From Eubacteriales bacterium (GTDB lineage Bacteria > Bacillota > Clostridia > Christensenellales > CAG-138), in NCBI GenBank assembly GCA_028703645.1, contig JAQVML010000063.1:1-7103 (forward strand): a stretch of DNA of 7,103 nucleotides, given 5' to 3'. The first letter of the stretch is position 1. The number at the start of each line of letters is the position of its first letter. Position numbers and translations under genes: made by a program. Shown piece by piece: positions 6,352 through 7,103 of the stretch. The notes below the pieces were generated by a model. That model saw only the letters and a list, made by a program, of their open reading frames with translations, ran no database searches and was not told where the DNA came from.

Positions 6352-6380
6352 TTGACAAAGTATTATTGCGCTCGTATAAT
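6352..6380 (+). promoter_or_regulatory. Consensus vegetative promoter of the metY leader
   Basis: TTGACA (6352-6357) and TATAAT (6375-6380) are both perfect matches to the housekeeping sigma consensus with an optimal 17-base spacer. Initiation near 6387 gives a leader of about 200 bases before metY. So strong a promoter implies that control, if any, acts after initiation or through a repressor. Confidence 0.93.
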
Positions 6381-6386
6381 CCTGAC

Positions 6387-6588
6387 TAATACGATTTGGA
6401 AAGGGGGAACCACGCATGAAGGAGATCAGCTGGCTAAGACAATCGCCCAAACACCGGGCGGGGTTCGCTGCCCTGGGTCGTATGGATCGAATGTGCCGTT
6501 GATGGGGTACGATTCCGTTTGCGCCTGACCGCGCAAAGGAAAACGAGAGCACGCATCAATCAAAGACAAAGAAAGGGATCACACGATC
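6387..6588 (+). promoter_or_regulatory. Structured metY leader, candidate leader-peptide control region
   Basis: This untranslated region holds the 28-codon ORF and at least four possible hairpins. CGCCC (6444-6448) can pair with GGGCG (6456-6460); GGGCGG (6456-6461) can instead pair with CTGCCC (6468-6473, one G-T), so these two exclude each other. TCGTA (6478-6482) can pair with TACGA (6508-6512), bracketing the Met/Cys codons and stop. TTTGCGC (6518-6524) pairs with GCGCAAA (6531-6537) around CTGACC. No T-run follows the last hairpin. I do not see the conserved S-box (SAM-I) core or the T-box GGTGGNACCGCG signature. The regulatory role is inferred from location, structure and the ORF's codon content. 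Confidence 0.45.
6416..6502 (+). CDS. Putative 28-residue leader peptide upstream of metY
   Basis: The frame opens with ATG, with AGGGGG 8 bases upstream, about 30 bases after the predicted transcript start, and ends in TGA at 6500-6502. The product is Arg-rich (MKEISWLRQSP at the start) and its last residues are GRMDRMCR, so two Met codons (6482, 6491) and one Cys codon (6494) sit within seven codons of the stop. I recognise no family. Leader peptides of amino-acid genes often carry codons for the pathway's product near their end so that ribosome stalling reports its shortage; methionine or cysteine would fit a gene such as metY, which begins 86 bases downstream. The short Met/Cys cluster is weaker than classic multi-codon leaders. 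It could also be an unrelated small protein or a chance frame with a good ribosome binding site. Confidence 0.5.
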   Translation: MKEISWLRQSPKHRAGFAALGRMDRMCR

Positions 6589-7103
6589 ATGGCACAGAAA
6601 TTGAAATTTGAAACATTGCAATTGCATGTAGGACAGGAACAGCCCGACCCCGCGACCGACGCGCGCGCGGTGCCGATCTACGCCACTACCTCCTATGTAT
6701 TTAAAGATTCCGCGCAGGCGGCGGGGCGTTTTGCTCTCACCGAAAGCGGAAATATCTATACTAGACTCATGAACCCGACGAGCGACGTGTTTGAGCAACG
6801 CATCGCCGCGCTGGAAGGCGGCGTTGCCGCGCTTGCCACCGCGTCCGGCTCAGCCGCGATCACCTATGCCGTGCTCAATATCGCGGGCAGCGGGGATCAC
6901 ATCGTGTCGTCCAAGACGCTCTATGGAGGCACCTATAACCTCTTTGCCAACACGTTCAAGGATCTTGGCATCGAGTCCACGTTTGTGGACGGCAGCGATC
7001 CGGAGAACTTCCGCGCCGCGATTTTGCCGAACACCAAGGCGCTCTATCTGGAATCGCTGGGCAATCCGAATGCGGACGTGCTCGATCTGGACGCCATCGC
7101 AGC
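6589..7103 (+). CDS. metY: O-acetylhomoserine sulfhydrylase, N-terminal part
   Basis: The frame starts at ATG with AAGGGA (6573-6578) 10 bases upstream and runs off the right edge after 171 codons; the full family protein is about 425-430 residues. It is a PLP-dependent enzyme of the Cys/Met metabolism family: FETLQLHVGQEQPDPATDARAVPIY is the usual MetY N-terminus (7-31), Tyr57 and Arg59 in YTRLMNPT bind the PLP phosphate of the neighbouring subunit, ASGSAA (85-90) forms the phosphate loop, and Tyr112 in YGGTYN stacks on the PLP ring. The PLP-binding Lys lies beyond the window. The enzyme joins O-acetylhomoserine with sulfide (or methanethiol) to give homocysteine (or methionine) in the cytoplasm. 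The N-terminus fits MetY better than the cystathionine synthase/lyase branches. It is transcribed from the consensus promoter through the structured leader. Confidence 0.93.
   Translation, partial: MAQKLKFETLQLHVGQEQPDPATDARAVPIYATTSYVFKDSAQAAGRFALTESGNIYTRLMNPTSDVFEQRIAALEGGVAALATASGSAAITYAVLNIAGSGDHIVSSKTLYGGTYNLFANTFKDLGIESTFVDGSDPENFRAAILPNTKALYLESLGNPNADVLDLDAIA

Noticed and set aside
6518..6537. Hairpin TTTGCGC/GCGCAAA as an intrinsic terminator before metY
   Set aside because: The bases after the stem are GGAAAACGAG, with no T-run on the plus strand.
6387..6588. S-box (SAM-I) riboswitch or T-box in the metY leader
   Set aside because: The conserved S-box core and the T-box GGTGGNACCGCG segment are not visible, and there is no terminator with a T-run in the leader.

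Overview
The window looks like a chromosomal segment from a Gram-positive Firmicute, probably a Clostridia-like anaerobe of moderately high GC. The reasons are purine-rich AGAGG/GGAGG ribosome binding sites, two apparent TTG starts, a YibE/F membrane protein, a small two-cluster-type ferredoxin, a lipoprotein rhodanese and a Firmicutes-like MetY. The species cannot be named from this alone. I see no mobile element, CRISPR array, tRNA or rRNA.

Layout from left to right. (1) Minus strand 126-837: a two-gene unit, a small ferredoxin-like Fe-S protein followed by a secreted lipoprotein with one rhodanese domain, ending in an intrinsic terminator at 39-68. (2) Plus strand 1031-1477: an ASCH-domain protein, divergent from the ferredoxin. 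(3) At 1481-1538 lies a near-symmetrical bidirectional terminator between converging genes. (4) Minus strand 1548-4396: a secreted alkaline phosphatase (upstream) and a YibE/F multi-pass membrane protein (downstream), 110 bases apart, with a GC-rich hairpin without a T-run between them. (5) 4397-4783 is a 386-base divergent regulatory region with two adjacent, sequence-related hairpins and a promoter for each flanking gene. (6) Plus strand 4784-6304: a diguanylate cyclase with a 7-TM sensor, a PAS-like domain and a GGDEF domain. (7) 6305-6588: a textbook promoter (TTGACA-17-TATAAT), then a roughly 200-base leader with a 28-codon ORF ending in Met-Asp-Arg-Met-Cys-Arg, and several hairpins. (8) Plus strand 6589 to the right edge: the N-terminal 171 codons of O-acetylhomoserine sulfhydrylase (MetY).

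The genes mostly form independent units. The recurring themes are sulfur and redox chemistry (ferredoxin, rhodanese, MetY), phosphate scavenging at the cell surface (alkaline phosphatase, perhaps with the YibE/F protein) and c-di-GMP signalling. Most of the window is ordinary housekeeping and accessory metabolism. The feature most worth a second look is the leader upstream of metY: its small ORF places Met and Cys codons just before the stop in front of a methionine/cysteine biosynthesis gene, with mutually exclusive hairpins, which suggests a leader-peptide control element. That function is inferred, not shown.
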